Shown: positions 46,236-55,751, counted from the stretch's first letter. The stretch is 64,000 nt of DNA from Bacteroides mediterraneensis (GCF_016900355.1 NZ_JACJKA010000002.1:211197-275196); one strand, 5' to 3'. The notes: generated from the sequence alone by a model not told the origin. A program made the numbers and translations.

Positions 46236-46263
46236 GACGTTTGGGAGGAAAATAAAAAATGAG

Positions 46264-46285
46264 AATTTAGACAAGTTTCTAAATT
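46264..46285. promoter_or_regulatory. Candidate operator upstream of the nrdDG promoter
   Basis: AATTTAGA (46264-46271) and TCTAAATT (46278-46285) are exact 8-bp inverted repeats with a 6-nt spacer, 29 bp upstream of the -7 element. The rest of 46286-46424 shows nothing identifiable. Confidence 0.4.
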
Positions 46286-46424
46286 TGGCAAACTTTTTCA
46301 GTATAAATTCTGCTTACAACATGCTGTGACCGCGTATTTTGGTGAACTGTAATTTATACAGGTTTTTGAATATTGGAAACTTCCAGATTATTCCTTAGTT
46401 TAAGGGAGAAAGGGAAAAGGAGAA

Positions 46425-46475
46425 GAAAAAGCCCCTCACGACCCCCGGCAGCAGCATGCATACAGGCATCGTGAG
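46425..46475 (-). terminator. Terminator after the CCA-type gene
   Basis: On the minus strand CTCACGA and TCGTGAG (46469-46475 and 46435-46441) pair, followed by GGGGCTTTTTCTTC. Confidence 0.7.
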
Positions 46476-46485
46476 AGACGGCAGA

Positions 46486-47916
46486 TTATTTCTTTTCGGG
46501 CAGGTTGACCGGTTTCAGGCCCATCTGTTCCGCTTTTTTCAGCATAAAGTCGAAGGCCGCATCGTGTTCGTTCGGAATCACCCCGTCGAGGATGGCATCC
46601 TTGATGGAGCTTTTCAGGCTGCCGATTTCACGGCAAGGCTGGAGGTTGAATACGTGCATAATTTCTGCTCCGTCCACTGGCGGTTGGAAGTTCCGGATAC
46701 GGTCTTTCTCTTCCAAGTCCTTCAGTTTCTGGCGCACCAGCTTGAAATTGTCCAGGAAGCGCTGCTTGCGGGCTTCGTTCTTCGAGGTAATGTCGGCCTC
46801 GCAGAGCATCATCAGGTCGTCGATGTCGTCGCCGGCCTCAAACAGCAGGCGGCGCACGGCCGAGTCGGTCACTTCCTCGTCGGCAATGACGATGGGGCGC
46901 ATGTGCAGTCCCACGAGCTTCTGCACGTATTTCATTTTCTCGTTCATCGGGAGCTTCATCTTGCGGAAGATTTCCGGAATCATCTTTTCCCCGATGAAGT
47001 TATGGTTGTGGAAAGTCCATCCCGCCTTGGGCTCCCAGCGTTTCGTTCTCGGTTTACCGATGTCGTGGAGCAGGGTCGCCCAGCGCAGCCACAGGTCGTT
47101 AGTCACTTTGGAGATGTTGTCCACTACTTCCAAGGTATGGTAGAAATTATCCTTGTGTCCGCGTCCGTTGCGTACTTCCACCCCTTGCAGGGCCACCAGT
47201 TCCGGGAAAATCAGTTCCAGCAGGCCACAGCGGTCCAGGTCGATAAACCCTTTCGACGGAACCGGCGACAAGAGAATCTTGTTCAGTTCGTCGGCGATGC
47301 GTTCGCGGGAGATAATCTTGATGCGGTCCTTGTTGCGTTCCAATGCCGCGAAAGTCTCGTCGTCGATGTAGAAATTCAACTGTGTAGCAAAACGGATGCA
47401 GCGCATCATGCGCAGCGGGTCGTCGCTGAAGGTGATGTCCGGGTCGAGCGGTGTACGGATGGTCCGTACCTTCAGGTCATCCAGTCCTCCGAACGGGTCC
47501 ACCAGCTCTCCGTAGCGGTCCTTGTTCAGGCAGACCGCCATGGCATTGATGGTAAAGTCTCTCCGGTTCTGGTCGTCTTCCAGCGTGCCGTCTTCCACCA
47601 CGGGTTTGCGACTGTCGTGGCTGTACGATTCTTTCCGTGCCCCCACGAACTCCACTTCCGTGTCCTTGAATTTGACTTGTGCCGTACCAAAGTTCTTGAA
47701 TACAGATATATGAGCACCTCGCCCCAGCTTCTTCCCGAAAGCCTGTGCGATTTCAATTCCGCTTCCCACTACCACTACGTCGATGTCCTTGGAAGGCCGG
47801 TACAGGAAGAGGTCTCTCACGTATCCTCCCACCACATAACATTCCAGTCCCAGCTCATCGGCTGTTTCCGAGATCAGTTTGAAAATTCGGTCGGTGAAGT
47901 GTTCTTTTAATTCCAT
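46486..47916 (-). CDS. tRNA nucleotidyltransferase/poly(A) polymerase family protein with HD domain
   Basis: Adds or repairs the 3' CCA of tRNA. ATG 47916 gives MELKEHFTDRIFKLISETAD then the active-site GGYVRD (about 32-37) and DIDVVVVG (about 46-53), the class II nucleotidyltransferase signature, and RRDFTINAMA near 115. The middle HD domain has GRGHKDNFYHTLEVVD and LLHDIGK. At 476 residues it matches the CCA-HD architecture. A start at 47985 is possible by frame but contains no family residues. It has its own promoter (47943-47950). Confidence 0.93.
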   Translation of the reverse strand: MELKEHFTDRIFKLISETADELGLECYVVGGYVRDLFLYRPSKDIDVVVVGSGIEIAQAFGKKLGRGAHISVFKNFGTAQVKFKDTEVEFVGARKESYSHDSRKPVVEDGTLEDDQNRRDFTINAMAVCLNKDRYGELVDPFGGLDDLKVRTIRTPLDPDITFSDDPLRMMRCIRFATQLNFYIDDETFAALERNKDRIKIISRERIADELNKILLSPVPSKGFIDLDRCGLLELIFPELVALQGVEVRNGRGHKDNFYHTLEVVDNISKVTNDLWLRWATLLHDIGKPRTKRWEPKAGWTFHNHNFIGEKMIPEIFRKMKLPMNEKMKYVQKLVGLHMRPIVIADEEVTDSAVRRLLFEAGDDIDDLMMLCEADITSKNEARKQRFLDNFKLVRQKLKDLEEKDRIRNFQPPVDGAEIMHVFNLQPCREIGSLKSSIKDAILDGVIPNEHDAAFDFMLKKAEQMGLKPVNLPEKK

Positions 47917-47942
47917 TCGTTGTTTCTTTTTCAATTTGCCTG

Positions 47943-47950
47943 CAAAGGTA
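47943..47950 (-). promoter_or_regulatory. -7 element of the CCA-type gene
   Basis: Minus strand TACCTTTG, full match to TAnnTTTG, 26 bp before the start. Confidence 0.6.
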
Positions 47951-48125
47951 CAAAAAAAATCCCTTAGTCCATTTCTTGCCACCAATTTGAAGTCCAGCGG
48001 TTGCCTTTCACGGAGGTGGTAAGCCTCGTTTCAGTACGCCAGACAGATAAGAATTTGGTAGAGAGCAGATAAGAAGGAGGCATTTTTCTAAATGTCCCTA
48101 TGTAAAAATCAAATTCAAACGGCAA

Positions 48126-48219
48126 ATTCTCTGTTTCACACTGTGAAATACAAAAACCACAGTGTGGAATATATATTTCACACTGTGGGATACAAATCCC
48201 ATACTGTGAAACAGAGAAT
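48126..48219. repeat. Double-hairpin palindromic repeat, copy B
   Basis: Related to copy A at 32941-33032: same order CACACTGTG-ACAAAAA-CCACAGTGTGG and TTCACACTGTGGGAT-ACAA-ATCCCATACTGTGAA. In addition the outer arms ATTCTCTGTTTCACA (48126-48140) and TGTGAAACAGAGAAT (48205-48219) pair perfectly over 15 bp, so the whole element can fold. It lies between the divergent CCA and lipoprotein promoters, like copy A between yicC and tsaB. No coding ORF. Confidence 0.85.
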
Positions 48220-48341
48220 ATATTGAAGAGTTTGGAGGAATATAACGGCGCGTATGGAGAAATGCATAAAGGAAAGCGAGAGAAGTGTGGAAAATGCACG
48301 GAAAAAAGAACGAATGTGCGGAGGAGTTCCGAAAATAGTTG

Positions 48342-48349
48342 TATTTTTG
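48342..48349 (+). promoter_or_regulatory. -7 element of the lipoprotein gene
   Basis: TATTTTTG, full match to TAnnTTTG, 25 bp before ATG 48375. Confidence 0.55.
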
Positions 48350-48374
48350 TCGCTATAGAATCATGTATAAACGT

Positions 48375-49199
48375 ATGAAAAAGATTGGATTATTGATTTT
48401 TCCAATGGCTGTGGCCCTGTGTGGATGCCAGAGTGACGAGAAACGTGCCGGAGAACTGTTCCAGCGTGCGGAAACGGCGTACGCTGCCGGTGAGTATAGT
48501 TTGGCCAAGTTGCAGATTGACAGTATCCGTACCTTGTATCCCAAGGCATTTGAGGTGCGGAAAGCCGGCATCAAGCTGATGCAGCAGATTGACCTGGCCG
48601 AACAGACCAAGACGTTGACCTATTTGGACAGTATGATGACGCTCAAACAGGCGGCCTTGGATTCCATTAAAGGGAAGTTTGTACTGGAGAAAGATACGGC
48701 TTATCAGGAAGTGGGCAATTATTTCTATCCTACCCAGGTGGTGGAAAAGAACATCGGCCGTTCTTTCCTGCGTGCACAGGTGAGCGAGCAGGGCGAGATG
48801 TCGCTGACCTCTATTTATTGTGCCGGGGGAAGCATCCATCACACGGCGGTAAAGGTGAGTGTGGACGATACGTTTGCGGAAACCCCGCAGTCGGTCGACA
48901 GCTATGAGACCACTGACTTGGGTCGCCCGGTAGAGAAGGCCGACTACAAGTTAGGGCAGGACGGAGGCGTCATCGCATTCTTGGTGGCTAACCGCGACAA
49001 GAAGAACATCCGTCTGGAGTTTATCGGCGACCGTAACTACAAGACGGTGATGCGTCCGGACGATGTGAAGGCTGTGGCCGAGCTGAGCGAACTGGCCCGT
49101 GTGCTTTCTGCAATGGAAGAAATCAAGAAAGAACAGAAGGAAGCCAATCTGAAAATCAAGTTTGTAAAGCGGAAGATGGAAGAGAATCCGGAGGAATAA
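48375..49199 (+). CDS. Hypothetical lipoprotein with C-terminal coiled coil
   Basis: A 274-residue protein from ATG 48375 (a Met at 48363 is possible). The signal is MKKIGLLIFPMAVALCGC, with lipidated Cys18. The N-terminal part carries a TPR-like helical repeat (ELFQRAETAYAAGEYSLAKLQIDSIRTLYPK), the middle is beta-rich, and the C-terminal 40 residues are charged and helical (MEEIKKEQKEANLKIKF), likely a coiled coil. I do not recognise a family. The -7 element at 48342-48349 suggests transcription separate from the GH3 gene 93 nt downstream. Confidence 0.8.
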   Translation: MKKIGLLIFPMAVALCGCQSDEKRAGELFQRAETAYAAGEYSLAKLQIDSIRTLYPKAFEVRKAGIKLMQQIDLAEQTKTLTYLDSMMTLKQAALDSIKGKFVLEKDTAYQEVGNYFYPTQVVEKNIGRSFLRAQVSEQGEMSLTSIYCAGGSIHHTAVKVSVDDTFAETPQSVDSYETTDLGRPVEKADYKLGQDGGVIAFLVANRDKKNIRLEFIGDRNYKTVMRPDDVKAVAELSELARVLSAMEEIKKEQKEANLKIKFVKRKMEENPEE

Positions 49200-49268
49200 A
49201 ATTCTCGGATATTGTTCTTACCTATTATAGATTTTGTGTGCAACAGGAAGCAATGCCTGTTGCACATT

Positions 49269-49276
49269 TACTTTTG
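49269..49276 (+). promoter_or_regulatory. -7 element of the GH3 gene at 49293
   Basis: TACTTTTG, full match to TAnnTTTG, 16 bp before ATG 49293. Confidence 0.55.
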
Positions 49277-49292
49277 TGGAAAATTTAGTATT

Positions 49293-51638
49293 ATGAAACT
49301 CAAAAATGTATTTGCATGTACGGCATTTGCCACCCTGATGGTGGCCAATGTCGGGGCGCAAGAAGCTCCCCAATTGGGGAAAGCCTCTTTGGACGAGGTC
49401 ATTCAGGCAATGACCCTGGAAGAAAAAGTCAGTTTGTTGGTTGGCAGTGCGGGTAAGTTTGATAGCAATCAAACTGCTACAATAGGGAGTCAAGGTGAGT
49501 TGGTGCCGGGTGCTGCGGGCGAGACCAATGCGATTCCTCGCTTGGGTATTCCGGCGACGGTGTTGTCTGATGGCCCTGCGGGGGTACGTATCTCGCCGAC
49601 GCGTGAGAATACGAGCCAGACTTTTTATTGTACCCATTTCCCGGTGGAAACCTTGCTGGCTTCTACGTGGAACACCGAACTGGTGCAGCAGGTAGGAGAG
49701 GCCATGGGAGAGGAGGCAAAGCGTTATGGCGTGGATGTTTTGCTGGGGCCGGCCACCAATATTCACCGGAATCCGCTGAACGGACGAAACTTTGAGTATT
49801 ATTCCGAAGACCCTTTGCTGGCAGGAGAGATGGCGGCGGCCATGATTGAAGGCGTCCAGTCGAACGGTGTCGGCACTTCGTTGAAGCATTTTGCCCTGAA
49901 CAACCAGGAAACGAACCGTACCAGCAACGATGTGGTGGTGTCTCCGCGTACTTTCCGTGAAATTTATCTCAAGCCGTTCGAAATTGCGGTGAAGAAAGCA
50001 AAGCCGTGGACCATCATGAGTTCTTACAATAAAATCAACGGGACATACGCTTCCGAAAGATCTGATTTGCTGACCGATATTTTGCGCCATGAATGGGGCT
50101 TCGACGGGATGGTAATGACTGACTGGTTTGGCGGGCAGCACACCACCTGGCAGATGGAGGCTGGCAATGACTTGCTGATGCCGGGAAAGAAAAGCCAGTG
50201 TGAAGACATCATCAAGGCCGTGAGAAGCGGGGTGTTGTCGCAGGACATCATCAACCGGAACGTCCGTCATATTTTGGAATACATTCTCCGTACGCCTCGT
50301 TTTAAGGGATACCAGGCTACGAACGACCCTGATTTGCCGCATCATGCCCAGATTACGCGGGCTTCGGCTTCCGAAGGAATGATTCTGCTGGAGAATAAAG
50401 ACATGACCCTTCCGCTGGATAAGAAGGCGGCCAAACGCATCGCTCTTTTCGGTTGTACGTCGTATGATTTCATTGCAGGAGGTACCGGTAGTGGAGATGT
50501 GAACAGTCGGTACACCGTGTCTTTGTCCGAAGGGTTGAAGGCCGGTGGCTTTAAACTGGATAAAACTTTGACCAGTTTGTATGAAACCTATCTGGCCGAA
50601 CAGAAAAAAATCTTGGACAAGTCAAAAGGATTCTGGGGACACCGTCCGCGGGCCAAAGAAATGCAGATGGACAAGAAACAGTTAGAGCAGGCCGCTTCAC
50701 AAAATCAGGTGGCCATTGTGACCATTGGCAAGACATCGGGTGAATTCTTGGACCGCAGCATTCGTTCCAATTTTAACCTGGTGGCAGAAGAGAAGGAACT
50801 GATTCAGAATGTGTGCGAAGCATTCCATGCTCGGCACAAAAAAGTGATTGTGATTTTGAATGTCTGTGGCGTGATTGAAACCGCCAGCTGGCGCGAAGCT
50901 CCCGATGCCATCCTGCTGGCTTGGATGGGCGGACAGGAAGGCGGGAATACCGTAGCCGATATTCTTTCAGGCAAGGTCAATCCGTCGGGCCGTCTGCCGA
51001 TGACCTTCCCGATGCTGTATGCCGATGTACCTTCCAAAGACAATTTCCCGGACCTCGATTCCATTTCGGAGGAAGATATGAACAAGGCATTGCAGAATTT
51101 CATGAATGTCCGTACTTCCGGCGATAGAAAGAATTTCGATGTGACTACGTATGAGGAAGGCATCTTTGTGGGATACCGTTATTATGATACGAAAAATGTA
51201 CCGGTAGCTTATCCGTTTGGATTTGGTTTGTCTTACACCACTTTCGATTATGCAGATGCGTCGGCACAGGTAGAAGGTGATCAGGTAAAGGTTTCGTTGA
51301 AAGTCAAGAACACAGGCAAGGTGGCCGGAAAAGAAGTCGTGCAGATTTATGTATCGGCTCCCGGAAAGGATATGGCAAAACCGAAGAAAGAACTGAAAGC
51401 CTTCCAGAAGACTCCGTTATTCCAGCCGGGTGAAACCCAGGAACTCCAGTTCCAGATTCCGGTGGATGCGTTGGCTTCTTTCAATGAAAAAGACAGCCGT
51501 TGGCAAGTAGAAGGAGGACAATACCAAGTACATGTGGCTCAGAACAGCCGGGATGTAAAAGTGAGTCTGCCGATTCAGCTTTCTGGCAAAATTACGGAAA
51601 CCGTACAGCCGCTAATGTTGCCGGTGGCAGAGTGGTAA
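49293..51638 (+). CDS. GH3 beta-glucosidase-like secreted enzyme
   Basis: Second GH3 of the window, 781 residues. ATG 49293 gives MKLKNVFACTAFATLMVANV and a signal cleaved near GAQ (23); the frame runs upstream to 49212 without signal. The GH3 barrel has GPATNIHRNPLNGRNFEYY (about 152-170) and nucleophile Asp277 in MVMTDWFGG. The second domain carries GTGSGDVNSRY and GGNTVADILSGKVNPSGRLP, and the end is a fibronectin type III-like domain. It resembles thermostable beta-glucosidases of gut Bacteroidota. No PA14 is seen. It is not part of a PUL here. Substrate is unknown. Confidence 0.92.
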   Translation: MKLKNVFACTAFATLMVANVGAQEAPQLGKASLDEVIQAMTLEEKVSLLVGSAGKFDSNQTATIGSQGELVPGAAGETNAIPRLGIPATVLSDGPAGVRISPTRENTSQTFYCTHFPVETLLASTWNTELVQQVGEAMGEEAKRYGVDVLLGPATNIHRNPLNGRNFEYYSEDPLLAGEMAAAMIEGVQSNGVGTSLKHFALNNQETNRTSNDVVVSPRTFREIYLKPFEIAVKKAKPWTIMSSYNKINGTYASERSDLLTDILRHEWGFDGMVMTDWFGGQHTTWQMEAGNDLLMPGKKSQCEDIIKAVRSGVLSQDIINRNVRHILEYILRTPRFKGYQATNDPDLPHHAQITRASASEGMILLENKDMTLPLDKKAAKRIALFGCTSYDFIAGGTGSGDVNSRYTVSLSEGLKAGGFKLDKTLTSLYETYLAEQKKILDKSKGFWGHRPRAKEMQMDKKQLEQAASQNQVAIVTIGKTSGEFLDRSIRSNFNLVAEEKELIQNVCEAFHARHKKVIVILNVCGVIETASWREAPDAILLAWMGGQEGGNTVADILSGKVNPSGRLPMTFPMLYADVPSKDNFPDLDSISEEDMNKALQNFMNVRTSGDRKNFDVTTYEEGIFVGYRYYDTKNVPVAYPFGFGLSYTTFDYADASAQVEGDQVKVSLKVKNTGKVAGKEVVQIYVSAPGKDMAKPKKELKAFQKTPLFQPGETQELQFQIPVDALASFNEKDSRWQVEGGQYQVHVAQNSRDVKVSLPIQLSGKITETVQPLMLPVAEW

Positions 51639-51659
51639 TAAATTTGATCAGATAGAAGC

Positions 51660-51697
51660 AAGTCCATCTCAAAATTGCTTTGAGATGGACTTTTTTT
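51660..51697 (+). terminator. Terminator after the GH3 gene
   Basis: AAGTCCATCTCAAA (51660-51673) pairs with TTTGAGATGGACTT (51679-51692), followed by T residues to 51697. Confidence 0.92.
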
Positions 51698-51720
51698 ATC
51701 CTTCACATCGTCATTGATAA

Positions 51721-53295
51721 TTAAGCATTTTCACGTTTCATGAGGTGCTTGATGCGTCGGATGCGGGGCAAACGTCCCACTACATTCTGATTTAAGAACT
51801 TCCCGAAGAGAATGAGGGCCAGGAACAAGACTCCGACGATGCAGACCCAGCCGTACATTTCTTTCAGGCTGACCAGTGTGGCCTGTTTCATGGCTTCCCC
51901 ATAGATGCTATGGAAGGTTTGCATATTGAGAGCCGTGTTCACCTCGTCCAGTTCGATGGAGAGGGTCTGGAAGTTTTCCGGGAGGATGTACTGCCATACC
52001 CGGCTATAGATGGCACCTCCCAGTACGGAACCGAATCCGGTACGGATGAAGCCCAGGATGGACAGCACCTGAAAGAAATGCTGGAAGGGGACGATACCGG
52101 TGACATATACTGTGAGCGAGATGTACAGGATGATGTAACCGGCTCCGCGCAGCAGGGTAGGGACGTAGAGCCATTCGATGTTCATGTTCGGGTCGATGAG
52201 GAAGTACATGAAACACTGGTAGCCCACAATCAGGGCAAATCCCAAAAAGACGGGCACTTTGTATCCTCCGTGCAGGCGGACGTGCCACTGGTAGGCAAAG
52301 ATACATCCCAACACCGTACCTCCGAAATTCCACCAGTTCAGCGAGATGTCGTTCAATACATCGTATTGCAGGATGCCGTGTGTGAAAATGTTTTGCAGGA
52401 CGGTCGGGGCTGCCAAGAAGAAGCAGAGCATCAGAAACAGGAAGAGCAGGGACGTGAGGTTACGGTACTTGAAGGCTTCTAGGGCGATGTACGGATGCCG
52501 GCGGACAATCATCCGGTGGATGCTGAGGGCCAACGAGAGAATGGCAATCAGGGTACCGAGGAGGATTTGCAGGGAATCGAACCAGTCGTAGAACTTGCCA
52601 TATTCGAACACGAAGATGACAGACAGCAGGAAGATGGACCACAAGGCGCCTCCCAGCCAGTCGATGCCGAACAGGGGCAGCGGCTTCATGAAGCGGAAGT
52701 GGCGAGTGAGGGCAGCCGTGAGTCCCCACAGCACGAACAGCAGTCCCATGATGAACCAGTGCATGGAATGCCAATTGCTCCAGTAGCCCAGGTAGACGGT
52801 GAGCAGACCCGAAAGCTGGATGCTTCCCAGTACAATCATATACACCACGGGAAAGAACACGGCGAAGTTACGGGTCGGTGTCAGGCTCAGCTGTACGTTC
52901 GACAGAGCTTCGAAGGTACCCCACATGCGCAGCATCCCCGCAAAGAAGCAGACAATGACCAGCACCGGGAGGCTTTCGGTGCGCATCGTAATCAGGTTGC
53001 ACACAATCAGAGCCGGACACACGAACAGCAGGATGCTGCGGGTGGTGAACCGGAATTTCAGACGGAACAGGATGGGGAAGATAATCGTCATGCCCACAAA
53101 GGAGGCATAACCGGCCATCATCACATCCTCCTGCATCAGGGCCAGTGAGCCGACCATCTGCGACACGGACGATAGGTAGATGCCGCCGCTGAACTGGAAG
53201 GCTACGGCAAAGAAAAGACAAAGGAACACCCGTATCTTGTCCGGCACGAAGTCGCGGAACATCATGACGCGGGTAGGCATATTCGGTCCGGCCAT
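51721..53295 (-). CDS. MFS transporter, EmrB/DHA2-like (efflux operon)
   Basis: Inner-membrane pump of a three-part efflux system. The 524-residue protein contains about 14 hydrophobic segments, the usual DHA2 number, including the N-terminal VFLCLFFAVAFQFSGGIYL and VPVFLGFALIVGYQCFMYFL. It ends in basic residues (RRIRRIKHLMKRENA). The gene follows the HlyD gene by 1 nt, and TolC/HlyD/MFS together form an EmrAB-TolC type complex. The substrate is unknown; drug or bile efflux is a guess from family knowledge. Confidence 0.87.
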   Translation of the reverse strand: MAGPNMPTRVMMFRDFVPDKIRVFLCLFFAVAFQFSGGIYLSSVSQMVGSLALMQEDVMMAGYASFVGMTIIFPILFRLKFRFTTRSILLFVCPALIVCNLITMRTESLPVLVIVCFFAGMLRMWGTFEALSNVQLSLTPTRNFAVFFPVVYMIVLGSIQLSGLLTVYLGYWSNWHSMHWFIMGLLFVLWGLTAALTRHFRFMKPLPLFGIDWLGGALWSIFLLSVIFVFEYGKFYDWFDSLQILLGTLIAILSLALSIHRMIVRRHPYIALEAFKYRNLTSLLFLFLMLCFFLAAPTVLQNIFTHGILQYDVLNDISLNWWNFGGTVLGCIFAYQWHVRLHGGYKVPVFLGFALIVGYQCFMYFLIDPNMNIEWLYVPTLLRGAGYIILYISLTVYVTGIVPFQHFFQVLSILGFIRTGFGSVLGGAIYSRVWQYILPENFQTLSIELDEVNTALNMQTFHSIYGEAMKQATLVSLKEMYGWVCIVGVLFLALILFGKFLNQNVVGRLPRIRRIKHLMKRENA

Positions 53296-53296
53296 A

Positions 53297-54334
53297 TCAG
53301 TATCTCACTTTACATTCTACATTCATTCCGGCACGGAGGCGTGCCAGGTCTTCCGGCTTGTTGTCGGCTGTAAATTCAATGCGTACGGGGATGCGCTGCT
53401 CCACCTTGACGAAGTTGCCGGCGGAATTATCCTGCGGCATCAGGGACAGGGAAGAGCCGGTGGCATCCGAGATGGAAGAAACCACACCCGTGAACTTCAC
53501 GCCCGGTACGGCATCCACCTGAATGTCGACTTTCTGTCCGTTTTGCATGACGGAGGTCTGCGTTTCCTTGTAGTTGGCGATGACCCACTTCTCTGTTTCG
53601 TCAATCAGGGTCACCATGGTCTGTCCCGGCTGTACCAGTTGTCCTTCATGGATGTTCTTACGGCCGGTCATTCCGTCGGCCGTGGCCACGATGACGGTGT
53701 ACGACAAGTTCAGCTTAGCCAGGTTCAGTTCGGCAGCCGCCACTTTGATGGCCGCGTCATTCTGCTCCAGACGCTGGGTCTGTTCATGTTTCACCAAGGA
53801 GGTGGATTGCTTCTGTCGGGTCATCTGCTCGTAGCGTGCCTTGGCTGCTCCGTATTCCGTCTTCACCCGGTCGTACTGCTGGACGGTGACGGCATTTTTC
53901 TTGATCATCGCCGTGTATCGTTTGTAGTCGGCTTCCGCATTTTTCAGGCGGACGGCTGCTTCCTGGATGCCGGCATCAGTCACTAAGATGTTGCTTTGTG
54001 TGGTACTGATGGTGGTGTACATGGCATCTTTCCCTACCAGCGCATTCTGGTAGTTGGCTTCGGCCTGTGCCAGACGCAGCAGGTATTCCGAGTTCTCAAT
54101 TACCAGCAGGGTGTCTCCCTTGCGGACTTTCTGGTATTCTTCGAAATAGATTTTCTTGATGAATCCCGGCACGCGGGTGTTGATGGGGGTGATGTGTTGT
54201 TTCACCTGTGCGTTGTCGGTATATTCCACATTACCCAAGTGGACGAAATGACTGCATACCCATACAATTCCTGCGAGGATGATGACGGTAAGAATGATAT
54301 TCGAAATCTGTTTGTTTCTTTTTATATTAGCCAT
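53297..54334 (-). CDS. HlyD/EmrA family membrane fusion protein
   Basis: Periplasmic adaptor linking the MFS pump to the TolC channel. The 345-residue protein has an N-terminal membrane helix (IILTVIILAGIVWVCSHFV, about 12-30), a biotinyl-lipoyl-like domain (YTDNAQVKQHITPINTRVPG), a long coiled-coil hairpin (about 80-195), and a C-terminal beta-barrel (TADGMTGRKNIHEGQLVQPGQ). It is 48 nt after the TolC gene and 1 nt before the transporter gene, so it is cotranscribed. Confidence 0.92.
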   Translation of the reverse strand: MANIKRNKQISNIILTVIILAGIVWVCSHFVHLGNVEYTDNAQVKQHITPINTRVPGFIKKIYFEEYQKVRKGDTLLVIENSEYLLRLAQAEANYQNALVGKDAMYTTISTTQSNILVTDAGIQEAAVRLKNAEADYKRYTAMIKKNAVTVQQYDRVKTEYGAAKARYEQMTRQKQSTSLVKHEQTQRLEQNDAAIKVAAAELNLAKLNLSYTVIVATADGMTGRKNIHEGQLVQPGQTMVTLIDETEKWVIANYKETQTSVMQNGQKVDIQVDAVPGVKFTGVVSSISDATGSSLSLMPQDNSAGNFVKVEQRIPVRIEFTADNKPEDLARLRAGMNVECKVRY

Positions 54335-54382
54335 GATGTATAAGCGTTTGAAAGTGAATGTTCTTTATATAGAGGAATTGAG

Positions 54383-55687
54383 TTACAAAGTGCCGATGGT
54401 TTTCTTCAGCATGAAATACTGGTAGAGGATACCTATCTGTGCGTTGGCCAATTCCAGTTCGCTGCTCAGTTGGATGTTGCTGGCGTCCAGCATGTCGGTC
54501 ACCAGCGACAGGCCGTTGAGGTAGCGGCTGTGAATCACCTCGTAGTTCTCATGGGCCAGCTGTACGTTCTTTTCTTTGGTATCCAGTCGGGTGTAAGCTT
54601 CTTCCAGGTTGATGTAGGCCGCATTGATGCCGTTTGACAATTGTTCGTCGGCCAGCCGTTTGTTTTCCTGTGCCTTCAGGGTGGCCAGTTTGGCCTGTTT
54701 CACCTTTTTGTTGTTTTTGAACAGCGCATCAAACTTGTAGGTGACGTTCACCCCCACATACCAGTAGTTGAAGTTCTTGTTGATGGGTGGCACTTCAATC
54801 AGAATCGGGCCGTCGAAATTGTTGGCCGCAATCAGTCCGATGGTCGGACGTCGGCCGGCCCGTGCCATTTCTTGCTGTTTTTCGCTCATGCGGACTCCCA
54901 AATCGGCCAGCCGCATTACCGGAGCCTGGGAGCGTGCATCCTGCCAGTGCAGTTCGCTTCGTTTGTCGATACCGGCAGAAAGCAAGGTGGTGTCCGGCAG
55001 AATTTCCGTTTGGATATCCAGTCCGATGGTGGTGACCATCTGTCGGTTGAGAATCCGAATCCGGTTGTTCACGTTGGTCAGTCCCAGTTCCAGGTTTTTC
55101 AATTGGAGTTCATAGCGGGTGATGTCACTCTGTAATGCCGCTCCCTGTTCGAAAGCCGACCGGATTTCCTCAATCAGCAGCCGGGTCTGTTCGATGTTTT
55201 TCTCATACACCCTCCGCTGGTTGTGTAACTGGAACAGGTCGAGGTAATGTCCCACCAGCATGAAGCGCACATTCTGCCGGTCGTTATCAAGTTCCGTTTC
55301 GGCCATCTCTTTTTGCAGTTCGCTCATCTCGATGCCTGTAGAAACCGCCCCACCTGTGTAGACCGCTTGTGTGGCCTTGAACGCAAAATTGTTGCCAAAG
55401 TGCGGCATGTCGGCCTTCATGCCGTTGGAAAAGTCTCGGTCGCTCATCCATCCGTCGCCGATGTAGCTGAACGAGAGTCCGGCTTCAATGGAAGGCAAGC
55501 GGTCGTTCTTGGCCACTTTGATGGCTTGTACTGCCTCGTCGACGGCCAGGTTATGTACTTTCAGGCTTTTGCTGTGCGCGTCGGCCAGGCGGAAGAGTTC
55601 TTCTACTCCCAGCACGCGCGGTTGGGCCGATGCCGAACAAAAGCCGATGCAGCCCAATAATCCTGTCATAAAAAGTTTGTGAATCAT
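54383..55687 (-). CDS. TolC family outer-membrane efflux protein
   Basis: Outer-membrane channel of the efflux system. The 434-residue protein has a signal peptide (MIHKLFMTGLLGCIGFCSAS, cleaved near AQP) and two OEP repeats of long helices with the LEEAYTRLDTKEKNVQLAHENYE and LADAHSKSLKVHNLAVDEAV blocks. It is first in the operon with the HlyD and MFS genes. It is divergent from an AraC regulator whose gene begins 162 bp away, so it is the likely regulatory target. Confidence 0.92.
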   Translation of the reverse strand: MIHKLFMTGLLGCIGFCSASAQPRVLGVEELFRLADAHSKSLKVHNLAVDEAVQAIKVAKNDRLPSIEAGLSFSYIGDGWMSDRDFSNGMKADMPHFGNNFAFKATQAVYTGGAVSTGIEMSELQKEMAETELDNDRQNVRFMLVGHYLDLFQLHNQRRVYEKNIEQTRLLIEEIRSAFEQGAALQSDITRYELQLKNLELGLTNVNNRIRILNRQMVTTIGLDIQTEILPDTTLLSAGIDKRSELHWQDARSQAPVMRLADLGVRMSEKQQEMARAGRRPTIGLIAANNFDGPILIEVPPINKNFNYWYVGVNVTYKFDALFKNNKKVKQAKLATLKAQENKRLADEQLSNGINAAYINLEEAYTRLDTKEKNVQLAHENYEVIHSRYLNGLSLVTDMLDASNIQLSSELELANAQIGILYQYFMLKKTIGTL

Positions 55688-55715
55688 AAATACGTGGTTG
55701 TCTTAATTATCGGTA

Positions 55716-55723
55716 CAAAGGTC
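55716..55723 (-). promoter_or_regulatory. Weak -7 element of the efflux operon
   Basis: Minus strand GACCTTTG, one base off TAnnTTTG, 28 bp upstream of the TolC start; it fits a regulated promoter. Confidence 0.4.
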
Positions 55724-55751
55724 ACGCTTTTGCGGGGAAAAGGGAATGTCT

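Noticed and set aside
46456..47910. 484-codon ORF on the + strand
   Set aside because: It mirrors the CCA-type gene on the other strand in the opposite frame; the minus protein carries all the family motifs.
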